32,329 bases of DNA from Ferruginibacter sp. (GTDB lineage: Bacteria; Bacteroidota; Bacteroidia; Chitinophagales; Chitinophagaceae), in contig JACMPR010000386.1 in NCBI GenBank assembly GCA_014377385.1, positions 1-32,329 on the forward strand, in the 5' to 3' direction. A program made the position numbers and the translations under genes. The notes below the pieces were generated by a model, which was not told where the DNA came from, made no database searches, and saw nothing but the letters and a program-made list of their open reading frames with translations. Shown here one piece after another: positions 1 through 8,601 of this stretch (position 1 is its first letter; the number at the start of each line of letters is the position of its first letter).

Positions 1-120
1 AGCCGGTGGTGGATGCAATTGCCTGACAAAAAATTTATTGCGTGCAGTTACAATGATTATGTAACGGCCAGTCAAAATGAAATTCCTGAAAGATGGTTGC
101 GGGTTCAGGAAAGAGGATAA
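1..120 (+). CDS. C-terminal end of an unrecognised protein (partial)
   Basis: Frame 1 is open from the left edge for 39 codons and ends at TAA (118-120). The visible tail is rich in aromatic and charged residues (RWWMQLPDKKF near its start, PERWLRVQERG at its end), which reads like protein rather than random translation. I do not recognise the family and the start lies outside the window. The next gene, mutL, is on the other strand, so the two converge across about 350 bases. Confidence 0.45.
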   Translation, partial: SRWWMQLPDKKFIACSYNDYVTASQNEIPERWLRVQERG

Positions 121-469
121 TATTTTAAGCAGCCCAATTCTTAATACCACGCTTTTTATCTTCTCATTGCGGGGTTCACCGCCGAACTGATATTTTTTGC
201 AAGGAATAATCCTAAATTGACTGTGGGTTACTCAGCATGGGTTTAGAGTTTTTATTGCGCTGGAAAATTCAGCAATTACAGACGATCAAAATAAATGCCT
301 TCTCTGGAAAGTTATCGGGTTTTGCATGACACATTTAAAATAAACGACCTTCAAATTTTACTTCGGTGTAATAACGAGTTGTATCTTTTATTTTGTGGAG
401 AGATAATTACTGCAATCATGGATATTTGATACACTTTCTTGTCTTCCTCACTGCAAAGATTGCGGGATC
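121..469. other. Intergenic region between converging genes, no gene seen
   Basis: The 349 bases between the partial gene at the left edge and the 3' end of mutL carry no convincing reading frame on either strand. They are AT-rich. I see only a weak GCGG/CCGC pairing near 163-176 and no stem followed by a T-run, so I cannot place a terminator. Confidence 0.4.
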
Positions 470-2299
470 TTACCTTCCAAACATCTTATCCAGCTCTTCT
501 TTCTTAAATGTCATGTAAGTAGGCTTTCCATTTGGAGTACAGTTGGGTGTGGCACAAGCAAAAAGATCATTTACCAATACTTGCATTTCTTTTTTTGTAA
601 GGGCAACCCCTGCTTTTACAGCCTGTTGCCAGGCCATTGACCGGATTAATTTTTCACGGTTACTAAATTTAATATCGCTGCTAAAATGTTTGTATTGTTC
701 GAGCATTTTTTCAATGATTATTTTTTCGTTGCCCTGGGTAATATCAGCAGGATTGCCATGAATTACAAAAGTATTCTTACCAAAAGGCTCCAGCTGATAA
801 CCCAGCACTTTGAGGTCCGGCATTAATTCCATCAACATTACAGCATCCGTAACCGTTAGTTCCAGCGTTGACGGGAAAAGACTTTGTTGGGTTGCCATTG
901 GTTTGCCACCCAGCGTAGTTATATATTTTTCATAAAGTATCCGCTCATGGGCATTCTGTTGCTGTATCAATAAAAATCCGTTGTCATTTTGCACCATGAT
1001 ATACGCATGATGCAACTGAATGATGTTTTCTTCGGTGATGTAGCCTTTATGAAGGGGTAACGCTTCCGGTTCTGAAGCTGGTCTGTCAACATTTGTTGTT
1101 GAAAGATTTTCTGCAGGACTTTCATAAAATTCCTTCCAATGTTTCAACTCACTCCTCTTCTCTATAAAATGTGCCTGGTTTTTTTGTGAAAAAGTCTGAA
1201 ATAAAGAAGAAGAAGCTGTTGTAGATCTTCTTTCATCTGTCAGGGGTTTACTCACGGCTTCCATATTTTGTATGGAACCGTCCAATTCAAAATCGAGGGT
1301 GGGTGTGATGCTGAATTGCGCCAAAGCATGTTTTACGGCGGACTGCACAAAGGCGTACACAATTTTTTCATCCTCAAACTTTATTTCCTGCTTGGTAGGA
1401 TGCACATTGATATCTAACTGCGCCGGATCCAGATCTATGAACAAGGCATACATCGGGTAACTATCCTTTGCAATCATGTCAGCAAATGCATTCATCACTG
1501 CATGGTTGAGGTACGCACTTTTAATAAAACGGCTGTTTACAAATAGATACTGGTCGCCCCTGGTTTTCTTGGCTGTTTCAGGCTTGCCTACAAATCCATA
1601 AATATTAAGGTAATCTGTATCCTGCTGAACACTTACAAGTTTAGCGTTGTAACTATTGCCAAGGATCTGGACAATACGGTGTTTCAAAGTTCCCTTATCA
1701 AGATGAAAAACTTCCTGGCCGTTAGAATTGAGTGAAAAGAATATTTCCGGAAATGCCATCGCTACCCTGGTGAACTCGTCTATGATATGCCTCAATTCTG
1801 CAGCATTGCTTTTTAAAAAATTTCTTCGTGCAGGCACATTGAAAAATAAGTTTTTCATAGCGATGCTGGTGCCCTGGTTGGCTGCAATTGGCTCTTGTAG
1901 TTTCACCATGCTGTTCTCTATCTCCAGGTAAATACCTGTCTCATCCTCTGGCCGTTTAGTCTTAAGTTCTACCTGTGCCACAGCTGCTATACTTGCCAGC
2001 GCCTCTCCCCGAAAACCCATGGTTTTTATCCGGAACAAATCATCAATATTTCTAATTTTTGTAGTAGCATGGCGTTCAAAAGACATCCGGGCGTCGGTTT
2101 CACTCATTCCCTTGCCATTGTCAATTACCTGTATTAACGCTTTGCCGGCATCAATGATAATTAATTTAATTTCATCCGCGCCTGCATCAACAGCATTTTC
2201 CAAAAGCTCTTTTACTGCACTTGCCGGCCGCTGGATTACCTCTCCAGCCGCTATCTGGTTTGCTATGTTGTCGGGTAATAATTGAATTATATCTGCCAA
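470..2299 (-). CDS. mutL: DNA mismatch repair protein MutL
   Basis: MutL couples mismatch recognition by MutS to strand removal. The N-terminal GHKL ATPase is intact: the ELLENAVDAGA helix with the catalytic Glu, DNGKGM, and GFRGEALASI. A transducer domain and a poor-complexity linker follow, then a C-terminal dimerisation domain from about residue 420. Length (609 aa) is normal. The start is TTG: the conserved first residues (MADIIQLLPD) begin exactly there and a stop lies 18 bases upstream in frame with no ATG between. The endonuclease motifs of the C-terminal domain are altered: QQQNAHERILYE at 446-457 where DQHA-x2-E-x4-E is expected, MAWQQAVKAG for the ACR region, and CTPNGKPT at 587-594 for C(P/H)HGRP. 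Whether it still nicks DNA is open. It is transcribed away from the GH3 gene. Confidence 0.97.
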   Translation of the reverse strand: MADIIQLLPDNIANQIAAGEVIQRPASAVKELLENAVDAGADEIKLIIIDAGKALIQVIDNGKGMSETDARMSFERHATTKIRNIDDLFRIKTMGFRGEALASIAAVAQVELKTKRPEDETGIYLEIENSMVKLQEPIAANQGTSIAMKNLFFNVPARRNFLKSNAAELRHIIDEFTRVAMAFPEIFFSLNSNGQEVFHLDKGTLKHRIVQILGNSYNAKLVSVQQDTDYLNIYGFVGKPETAKKTRGDQYLFVNSRFIKSAYLNHAVMNAFADMIAKDSYPMYALFIDLDPAQLDINVHPTKQEIKFEDEKIVYAFVQSAVKHALAQFSITPTLDFELDGSIQNMEAVSKPLTDERRSTTASSSLFQTFSQKNQAHFIEKRSELKHWKEFYESPAENLSTTNVDRPASEPEALPLHKGYITEENIIQLHHAYIMVQNDNGFLLIQQQNAHERILYEKYITTLGGKPMATQQSLFPSTLELTVTDAVMLMELMPDLKVLGYQLEPFGKNTFVIHGNPADITQGNEKIIIEKMLEQYKHFSSDIKFSNREKLIRSMAWQQAVKAGVALTKKEMQVLVNDLFACATPNCTPNGKPTYMTFKKEELDKMFGR

Positions 2300-2318
2300 A
2301 ATCCTGTAATTTGTAGTT

Positions 2319-2326
2319 CAAAAATA
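2319..2326 (-). promoter_or_regulatory. Possible -7 element of the mutL promoter
   Basis: On the minus strand this reads TATTTTTG, a match to the Bacteroidota -7 consensus TAnnTTTG. A start of transcription about 7 bases on would leave a leader of roughly a dozen bases before the TTG start of mutL. No clear TTG -33 element sits 17-23 bases upstream, so the call rests on one half only. Confidence 0.3.
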
Positions 2327-2360
2327 ACATATCCTTTCCACTATAAATTTTTATGCATCC

Positions 2361-3512
2361 ATGCGGCCGATACTGCTCTGTTTTTTCCTGTTTCTCTCAC
2401 TAAAATCTTATTGTCAGCAAGATCAGCAAATAGCTGCAAATAATTGGGCCGACAGTGTTTTAAAAACCCTTTCCCCTGATGAACGCATTGCCCAGCTGAT
2501 GATCGTCAGGCTTTCCAGCATCGACTTAAAAACTAAACAGGTTACTTTCCATGACGAACAGGTAGCGGCATTGGTAAAAAATTACAATATCGGCGGCATT
2601 TGTCTTTTCCAGGGCGGCCCGGTAAAACAGGCCATGATTATCAATTCCATGCAGGCAATGGCGAAAACTCCTATCCTGATGAGCATTGATGCAGAATGGG
2701 GCGTAGGAATGCGTTTACTCGACAGCGTGGCACCGCTGCCAAAACAAATGATGCTGGGCGCTATGAGAGATGAAAGCCTGGTGTACAAATACGGTAAAGT
2801 AGTGGCGGAACAATGCAAACGACTTGGCCTCCAGGTAAACTACGCTCCTGTGGTGGATGTAAATAACAACCCCGATAATCCCGTTATCAACGACCGCAGT
2901 TTTGGGGAGGACAAATTTAAAGTGGCTTCCTTCGCCATTCAATACATGAAAGGGCTGCAGGACAATGGTATTATGGCTTGCGCCAAACATTTTCCCGGTC
3001 ATGGCGATGTTTCTGTTGATTCACACCTTGACCTCCCTGTCATCCTTAAAAAAATGCCGCAGCTTGATTCACTAGAATTGTATCCTTTCAGGCAGCTGTT
3101 TAACGCGGGTGTGTATAGTACAATGGTAGCGCATCTCTATATTCCTGCAATTGACAGTGCTGCCAATACCGCTACATCTCTCTCCAAAAAAAACGTGACC
3201 GGATTACTCCGCGACAAACTTCATTTCAAAGGACTAACGTTTACGGATGCACTTGAAATGAACGGGGTAACAAAGTTTTTTCCCGATGGCACTGCATCTG
3301 TACAGGCGCTCGTCGCGGGAAATGATATGCTTTGTCTGCCGGGCGACGTGCCGCTTGCCATAAGAAAGATCAATGATGCCATCGCAGAGAATAAACTGAG
3401 CCGCAATGATATTGACATGCATTGCAAAAAAGTGTTACTGGCAAAATATCAATACGGCTTATCTGCGCTCCCAGTAATAGACCTAAAAAATCTTCAGGCG
3501 GATCTCAATTAG
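2361..3512 (+). CDS. NagZ-type glycoside hydrolase family 3, N-terminal half of a split GH3/beta-lactamase protein
   Basis: A secreted GH3 enzyme, probably a beta-N-acetylglucosaminidase acting on peptidoglycan fragments. Residues 1-18 form a signal peptide (MRPILLCFFLFLSLKSYC). The TIM barrel carries the NagZ signature KHFPGHGDVSVDSH at 209-222, whose His/Asp pair is the acid/base in this family, and the nucleophile Asp296 in FTDALEM. The reading frame ends at TAG (3510-3512) after residue 383, where homologous proteins continue. The very same frame reopens at once and runs to 5291 as the GH3 C-terminal and beta-lactamase domains. Both halves keep their active-site residues, so the stop looks recent, suppressed, or a base-call error. 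If translated alone, this half is a barrel-only GH3, which in NagZ is sufficient for activity. Confidence 0.9.
   Translation: MRPILLCFFLFLSLKSYCQQDQQIAANNWADSVLKTLSPDERIAQLMIVRLSSIDLKTKQVTFHDEQVAALVKNYNIGGICLFQGGPVKQAMIINSMQAMAKTPILMSIDAEWGVGMRLLDSVAPLPKQMMLGAMRDESLVYKYGKVVAEQCKRLGLQVNYAPVVDVNNNPDNPVINDRSFGEDKFKVASFAIQYMKGLQDNGIMACAKHFPGHGDVSVDSHLDLPVILKKMPQLDSLELYPFRQLFNAGVYSTMVAHLYIPAIDSAANTATSLSKKNVTGLLRDKLHFKGLTFTDALEMNGVTKFFPDGTASVQALVAGNDMLCLPGDVPLAIRKINDAIAENKLSRNDIDMHCKKVLLAKYQYGLSALPVIDLKNLQADLN
3510..3512 (+). other. In-frame amber codon splitting the GH3/beta-lactamase gene
   Basis: TAG follows codon 383 (Asp-Leu-Asn-TAG) and is followed in the same frame by Ala-Val-Pro-Gly and then the downstream reading frame starting at ATG 3525. 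3525 minus 2361 is 1164, an exact multiple of three. A single C-to-T change from CAG (Gln) would explain it. Restored, the gene would encode 976 residues, the size of the GH3 plus beta-lactamase fusions known in Bacteroidota. Confidence 0.85.
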
Positions 3513-3524
3513 GCCGTCCCTGGC

Positions 3525-5291
3525 ATGAGAAGACTTGTGGCAGAAAATGCCATTACCTTATTAGCAAAAAATGATAGCGAGTTCTTTCCATTGTCGGTAG
3601 AAAATAAGCAATCTGATGTAGCCTATGTGGGAGTTGGTTTGAAAAGTGACAATGCATTTGCAACCCGTATGCGTGATGATCATCATGCAACAGTTTTTTA
3701 TTTTGATTACAGTAAAAAAAGTGAGGATAGCATAAAAACAATGATTGACTCTATAGTAAGAGGTTACAGGAAAGTGGTGATTGGTATTCATGGCATCAAT
3801 CGGCCGCCGTTAAATAACTTCGGGATTAGTACGCAGGCTGTTGATTTTATAAATGCATTGCAGCAAAGAGCAAGAACAATTACTTTTTTATTTGGAAACG
3901 CTTATGCCGTGAGGAATTGGTGCTTTGCAAAGAATTTGGTGGTATGTTATGAGGATGATAGTATTGTGCAAAATACCGCTCTTGATCTGCTACAGGGAAA
4001 ACTGGCTTACAAGGGCGTGTTGCCTGTGACTGTTTGTGATAATTTTCATTATGGTTTCGGTATTACTGCCATGAAAAAAGAAATGGAAGAAACCAGCCCG
4101 GAACTGGCGGGAATGGACCGGGAAAAATTAGCGGTTATTGATTCTATTGCCAATGACGCTATTTTAAAAAAAGCAATGCCGGGATGTGTAGTAATGATTG
4201 TGAAGAACGGAAGCATCGCTTACCGGAAAGCATACGGCTATTACACATATGATCAAACAGAACCTGTTACAACCAGCTCGGTGTATGACATGGCCTCTGT
4301 AACGAAAATATGTGCTACCACTATTTGCCTCATGAAATTATTTGATGAAGGGAAAATAGCGCTGGACAAAAAATTGATTGACTACCTGCCATGGGTAGCC
4401 GGCAGCAATAAGTCAGATCTCGTTATAAAAGATATACTATTACACCAGGCAGGCGTTGAACCTGTAATCCCGTTTTACAAGTCAACGATAAATAGTGAGG
4501 GCATACCATTGAAAAAATTATATAGCTATACGAAAAGGGATTCATTTTCCGTAACAGTTGCGCAGGATCTTTTTCTCAGAAATGACTGGGGCGATTCTTT
4601 GGATAAAGAAATACTAAAAAGTCCTTTACGGCCGGGGAAATATGTTTACAGTGATATTGATTTTATTTTACTGGGTAAGGTTGTCGAGGCAGTTAGTGGT
4701 ACGACACTGGATAAATACGCCACCGCCAACTTTTACAACCCGATGGCTTTGGAATCTGTCGGATTTAAACCCAGGGATCATCTTCCCATTAACCGCATTG
4801 CACCAACAGAAATAGAAAAAAAATTTCGCAGCCAGTTACTTAGAGGAGACGTGCATGATCCTGCCGCGGCAATGTTTGGCGAAGTAGCCGGGAATGCGGG
4901 ATTATTCAGTGATGCCGGCGACATTGCCTGTGTTATGCAAATGTTGCTGAACGGTGGTACCTTTAACGGTAAACGTTACCTGCAAAAAGAAACGGTTGAT
5001 TTGTTTACCGCTTACCAGAGTAAAATAAGCAGGCGTGGATATGGTTTTGATAAACCCGAGAAGGACAATAATTCCCGGAAAGAGCCTTACCCCACCGCAG
5101 CTGCTTCGCCATTAACATTTGGGCATACCGGTTTCACCGGAACCTGTGCCTGGGCTGATCCTGCCAGTAAACTCATTTTTATTTTCCTGAGCAACCGCAT
5201 TTATCCCGATGGCAAAGATCTTTTCCTGAAAATGAATGTTCGCCCGAAAATTCATGAAGTAATTTACGAGGCCATAAAAACGAGATCGTAG
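3525..5291 (+). CDS. GH3 C-terminal domain plus beta-lactamase/esterase domain (C-terminal half of the split protein)
   Basis: Residues 1 to about 190 resemble the GH3 C-terminal alpha/beta sandwich (it opens with RRLVAENAITLL). Residues from about 200 form a class C beta-lactamase-type serine hydrolase (PF00144 fold) with Ser258-x-x-Lys261 (SVTK), Tyr375-Ser-Asp377 in the YxN position, and His534-Thr-Gly536 in the KTG position. Such domains act as peptidases or esterases on cell-wall peptides more often than as resistance enzymes. There is no signal peptide on this half: if translation restarted at 3525 the product would stay in the cytoplasm, apart from its likely substrate. That argues that the functional form is the uninterrupted fusion beginning at 2361. 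The start given is only the first ATG after the TAG. Confidence 0.82.
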   Translation: MRRLVAENAITLLAKNDSEFFPLSVENKQSDVAYVGVGLKSDNAFATRMRDDHHATVFYFDYSKKSEDSIKTMIDSIVRGYRKVVIGIHGINRPPLNNFGISTQAVDFINALQQRARTITFLFGNAYAVRNWCFAKNLVVCYEDDSIVQNTALDLLQGKLAYKGVLPVTVCDNFHYGFGITAMKKEMEETSPELAGMDREKLAVIDSIANDAILKKAMPGCVVMIVKNGSIAYRKAYGYYTYDQTEPVTTSSVYDMASVTKICATTICLMKLFDEGKIALDKKLIDYLPWVAGSNKSDLVIKDILLHQAGVEPVIPFYKSTINSEGIPLKKLYSYTKRDSFSVTVAQDLFLRNDWGDSLDKEILKSPLRPGKYVYSDIDFILLGKVVEAVSGTTLDKYATANFYNPMALESVGFKPRDHLPINRIAPTEIEKKFRSQLLRGDVHDPAAAMFGEVAGNAGLFSDAGDIACVMQMLLNGGTFNGKRYLQKETVDLFTAYQSKISRRGYGFDKPEKDNNSRKEPYPTAAASPLTFGHTGFTGTCAWADPASKLIFIFLSNRIYPDGKDLFLKMNVRPKIHEVIYEAIKTRS

Positions 5292-5364
5292 CTAAGTTTT
5301 GCCCGGCTGTGTACCGCATTCATGCGTAAAGCTGCTTGTTCCAACTTACCGGCCTGGAAAAATT

Positions 5365-5372
5365 TACATTTG
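5365..5372 (+). promoter_or_regulatory. Possible -7 element upstream of acs
   Basis: TACATTTG matches TAnnTTTG. The nearest upstream TTG (5336-5338) is 26 bases away, longer than the usual 17-23, so this is a weak candidate. It would give a leader of about 65 bases before acs. Confidence 0.25.
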
Positions 5373-5445
5373 CAGATCGCCCTATCTACCTGTAAAAAAT
5401 TAAATTACAGTTTGAAGCACGATTGATTGTCATAAAACCATTGAT

Positions 5446-7383
5446 ATGCCATACCCATACCAGCTGAAAAGTATAGAAGAATACAATATTGCTTACCAAA
5501 AAAGTGTTGAAGACCCGGAAGGTTTCTGGGGAGCCATTGCTGAAAATTTTCTCTGGAAGAAAAAATGGAACAGTGTATTGAATTGGAATTTTACCGAACC
5601 AAAAGTTGAATGGTACAAAGGTGCAACGCTGAATATTACAGAGAACTGTATTGACAGGCACCTGGACAGCATGGCACATAAACCGGCAATTATCTGGGAA
5701 CCCAATAACCCGGGTGAGAGAACAAGAATTGTAACTTATTCCCGCTTGCATAAAAGAGTTTGCCAATTTGCGCAAGTACTAAAAAACAATGGGGTTAAAA
5801 AGGGGGACCGTGTTTGCATTTATATGGGCATGGTTCCCGAACTGAGTTATGCGGTTTTAGGTTGTGCACGAATTGGTGCCATTCACAGCGTTATTTTTGG
5901 CGGATTTAGTGCGCAAAGTATTGCTGACAGGCTGGAGGATGCCGGCGCCGAATTCATAGTTTGTTGTGACGGTGCTTATCGCGGTTCAAAAGACATTCCG
6001 CTGAAGTCAATCATTGATGATGCATTGATCGGTAATAAAACCGTAAAACGAGTAATCGTTTATACAAGAACAAGAACACCCGTATCTATGATCAAAGGAA
6101 GGGATGTGTGGTGGGAAGATGAAATGGAATATGCTGAAACGCAGGTTGAAAAAAACGGCGTTGTTTCTTTTCCTGCTGAAGAAATGGATGCAGAAGACCC
6201 TTTGTTTATTTTATATACTTCCGGCTCTACCGGTAAACCTAAGGGCGTGGTGCATAGTTCAGCCGGCTACATGGTTTGGACAAACTATAGTTTCGTAAAC
6301 GTATTTCAATATGAGCAAGGCGATGTACATTTTTGTACAGCTGATGTCGGATGGATAACAGGCCACAGCTATATTGTGTATGGACCCTTGAGTGCAGGTG
6401 CAACGAGCCTCATGTTTGAAGGCATCCCTACATATCCGGATGCAGGAAGATTTTGGGATATTATCGACAAACACAAAGTGAATATTTTATATACAGCTCC
6501 TACGGCTATCCGCAGTTTAATGAGTTACGGGCTGGAGCCATTGAAAGGCAAGGATCTTTCTTCCTTAAAAATATTAGGTACGGTTGGAGAACCGATTAAT
6601 GAGGAAGCATGGCACTGGTATGATGAAAATATCGGCAGAAAAAAATGCCCGATCGTAGATACCTGGTGGCAAACAGAAACCGGAGGTATTCTCATTTCCA
6701 ATATTGCGGGTATTACCCCAGCCAGGCCGGGTTGGGCAACTTTGCCTATGCCCGGCGTACAACCGGTTCTGGTAGACGAAAAAGGAATTGAAGTTACCGA
6801 ACCCGATGACAGGGGATTTTTAAAAGGAAACCTCTGCATTAAAACACCCTGGCCGGCTATTTTAAGAACTACCTATGGCGACCATGAACGTTGTCGCACC
6901 AATTATTTTGCAACCTATCCAGGCCTGTACTTCACCGGTGATGGTGCGCTGAAAGACGTGAATGGCTTTTACAGGATTACCGGGCGGGTAGATGATGTAC
7001 TGAACGTAAGCGGTCACCGTATTGGTACCGCGGAAGTAGAAAATGCAATCAATATGTACGCTGACGTAGTAGAAAGTGCTGTTGTTGGATATCCGCACGA
7101 CATAAAAGGCCAGGGCATCTATGCCTATGTGATCCTGGGTAACAACAAACATCAGGAAGAAACTACCAGGAGAAATATATTAGAAACTGTAACCAGGATA
7201 ATTGGTGCGATTGCCAAACCAGACAAAATACAGTTTGTACTTGGGCTTCCTAAAACAAGAAGTGGCAAAATCATGCGCCGCATTTTGAGAAAAATAGCGG
7301 AGGGTGAAACGACCAGTTTAGGCGACACTTCTACCCTGCTGGATCCATTAATAGTAGATGAAATCAAGAACGGTAAATTATAA
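5446..7383 (+). CDS. acs: Acetyl-CoA synthetase (acetate-CoA ligase, AMP-forming)
   Basis: Converts acetate, ATP and CoA to acetyl-CoA through acetyl-AMP in the cytoplasm. At 645 aa it has the full family length. Visible landmarks are the N-terminal ACAS_N segment, the P-loop YTSGSTGKPKG at 257-267, the DTWWQTETGG motif of the acetate pocket, YFTGDGALKD with the hinge-region aspartate, GRVDDVLNVSGHRIGT, and SGKIMRR near the C-terminus, where Lys608 is the lysine that adenylates and is acetylated by Pat/CobB-type regulation in other species. The 3' end lies 6 bases from queA, so the two are probably cotranscribed. The start codon follows the phrase AAACCATTGA, which recurs before other genes here. 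Confidence 0.97.
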   Translation: MPYPYQLKSIEEYNIAYQKSVEDPEGFWGAIAENFLWKKKWNSVLNWNFTEPKVEWYKGATLNITENCIDRHLDSMAHKPAIIWEPNNPGERTRIVTYSRLHKRVCQFAQVLKNNGVKKGDRVCIYMGMVPELSYAVLGCARIGAIHSVIFGGFSAQSIADRLEDAGAEFIVCCDGAYRGSKDIPLKSIIDDALIGNKTVKRVIVYTRTRTPVSMIKGRDVWWEDEMEYAETQVEKNGVVSFPAEEMDAEDPLFILYTSGSTGKPKGVVHSSAGYMVWTNYSFVNVFQYEQGDVHFCTADVGWITGHSYIVYGPLSAGATSLMFEGIPTYPDAGRFWDIIDKHKVNILYTAPTAIRSLMSYGLEPLKGKDLSSLKILGTVGEPINEEAWHWYDENIGRKKCPIVDTWWQTETGGILISNIAGITPARPGWATLPMPGVQPVLVDEKGIEVTEPDDRGFLKGNLCIKTPWPAILRTTYGDHERCRTNYFATYPGLYFTGDGALKDVNGFYRITGRVDDVLNVSGHRIGTAEVENAINMYADVVESAVVGYPHDIKGQGIYAYVILGNNKHQEETTRRNILETVTRIIGAIAKPDKIQFVLGLPKTRSGKIMRRILRKIAEGETTSLGDTSTLLDPLIVDEIKNGKL

Positions 7384-7389
7384 CTATTT

Positions 7390-8601
7390 ATGCACGATCC
7401 ACGTGAAATTACCATTCAGGATTTTACTTATACGCTTCCGGAAGAAAAAATTGCATTGTATCCGTTGCCGCAACGGGATGCATCTAAATTACTTGTTTAC
7501 AAAAATGAGCAGGTAAAAGAAGATGTTTACAGCAATTTGCCAGCTCATTTGCCCGCAGGTAGTTTACTTGTTTTTAATAATACCAGGGTAATCAATGCAA
7601 GGCTTCGCTTTAAAAAAAGCAGTGGAGGCATCATTGAGGTGTTTTGCCTCGAGCCTTACGAACAACTTAATGAATACAGCAGCATCATGCGTAAAACAGG
7701 TGCAGTGAAATGGAAATGTTTTGTTGGCGGAGCTGCAAAATGGAAGGAGAAGGAGCTGTTAATTGAAAATGAAAAATTGACAATTAAAGCCAGGTTGATA
7801 GAAAAATTATCGGATGCTTATGTGATTGAATTTTCATGGTTGCCTGATAGCCTTAGTTTTGCGGAAGTGATTGAAACCGCTGGTGACATTCCATTACCAC
7901 CGTATATAAAACGTGCTACTAATACCGCAGATAAGTCGAGGTACCAAACCATTTATGCAAAACACGATGGATCTGTTGCTGCGCCAACTGCGGGGCTGCA
8001 TTTTACAGACACTATTTTTGAAAAATTAGCAGCAAAACAAATTGAAAAAGAATACATCACCCTTCATGTTGGAGCAGGCACTTTCAAACCAGTAAAAGCA
8101 GCAAGCATGAAAGACCATGACATGCATGCTGAATGGCTTGATGTAAGTATTGAATTGATCCGTAAAATCCTGGAGAAAAAAAATGATGTAATTGCGGTAG
8201 GAACTACTTCTGCCAGAACCATTGAAACATTATACTGGCTTGGGGTAAAGGCATTTCTACAACCTGGTTTACAAAGTCTTGTTCTTAATCAATGGGATGT
8301 ATACGAATCCCCGCTAAAAGAAATCAACCTCAGTGTAGAAGAGGCTTTGCAGACTTTAATCAGCTGGATAAAAGAACAAGGGCAAACCCAAATTTTTACG
8401 CAAACACAATTATTGATTATGCCAGGATATCATTTTAAGATTATAAAAGCCATCATTACCAATTTTCATCAGCCGCAATCTACTTTACTGTTACTGGTTG
8501 CAGCCGCTACAAAGGGCAAATGGCGCGTGATCTACGACCATGCACTTCTAAATGATTTTCGTTTTCTAAGTTATGGAGACGGTAATCTTATTTTTATTTA
8601 G
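7390..8601 (+). CDS. queA: S-adenosylmethionine:tRNA ribosyltransferase-isomerase (QueA family, long form)
   Basis: QueA transfers the ribosyl part of SAM to preQ1 in the tRNA anticodon, giving epoxyqueuosine. Diagnostic stretches are VFNNTRVINARL (61-72), LPPYI, GSVAAPTAGLHFT (about 195-206), VGAGTFKPV, NFHQPQST (358-365) and a closing YGDGNLIF where YGDAMLI is usual. At 403 residues it is some 45-50 longer than classic QueA. Bacteroidota often carry such a long paralogue alongside a standard QueA, so substrate equivalence is likely but not proven by the sequence. It follows acs after 6 bases. Its last 4 bases overlap the 3' end of the opposing L,D-transpeptidase gene. Confidence 0.9.
   Translation: MHDPREITIQDFTYTLPEEKIALYPLPQRDASKLLVYKNEQVKEDVYSNLPAHLPAGSLLVFNNTRVINARLRFKKSSGGIIEVFCLEPYEQLNEYSSIMRKTGAVKWKCFVGGAAKWKEKELLIENEKLTIKARLIEKLSDAYVIEFSWLPDSLSFAEVIETAGDIPLPPYIKRATNTADKSRYQTIYAKHDGSVAAPTAGLHFTDTIFEKLAAKQIEKEYITLHVGAGTFKPVKAASMKDHDMHAEWLDVSIELIRKILEKKNDVIAVGTTSARTIETLYWLGVKAFLQPGLQSLVLNQWDVYESPLKEINLSVEEALQTLISWIKEQGQTQIFTQTQLLIMPGYHFKIIKAIITNFHQPQSTLLLLVAAATKGKWRVIYDHALLNDFRFLSYGDGNLIFI

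Noticed and set aside
543-2285. Several plus-strand frames of 60-90 codons across mutL
   Set aside because: They are antisense to a strongly conserved gene and show no family features.
3525-5291. Antibiotic-resistance beta-lactamase
   Set aside because: The domain is fused (apart from the TAG) to a GH3 cell-wall enzyme and has YSD/HTG motifs of the broad serine-hydrolase family, so a resistance role is not supported.
5292-5445. Possible riboswitch or leader RNA before acs
   Set aside because: No stable stem or known motif could be drawn; only a weak promoter word is present.
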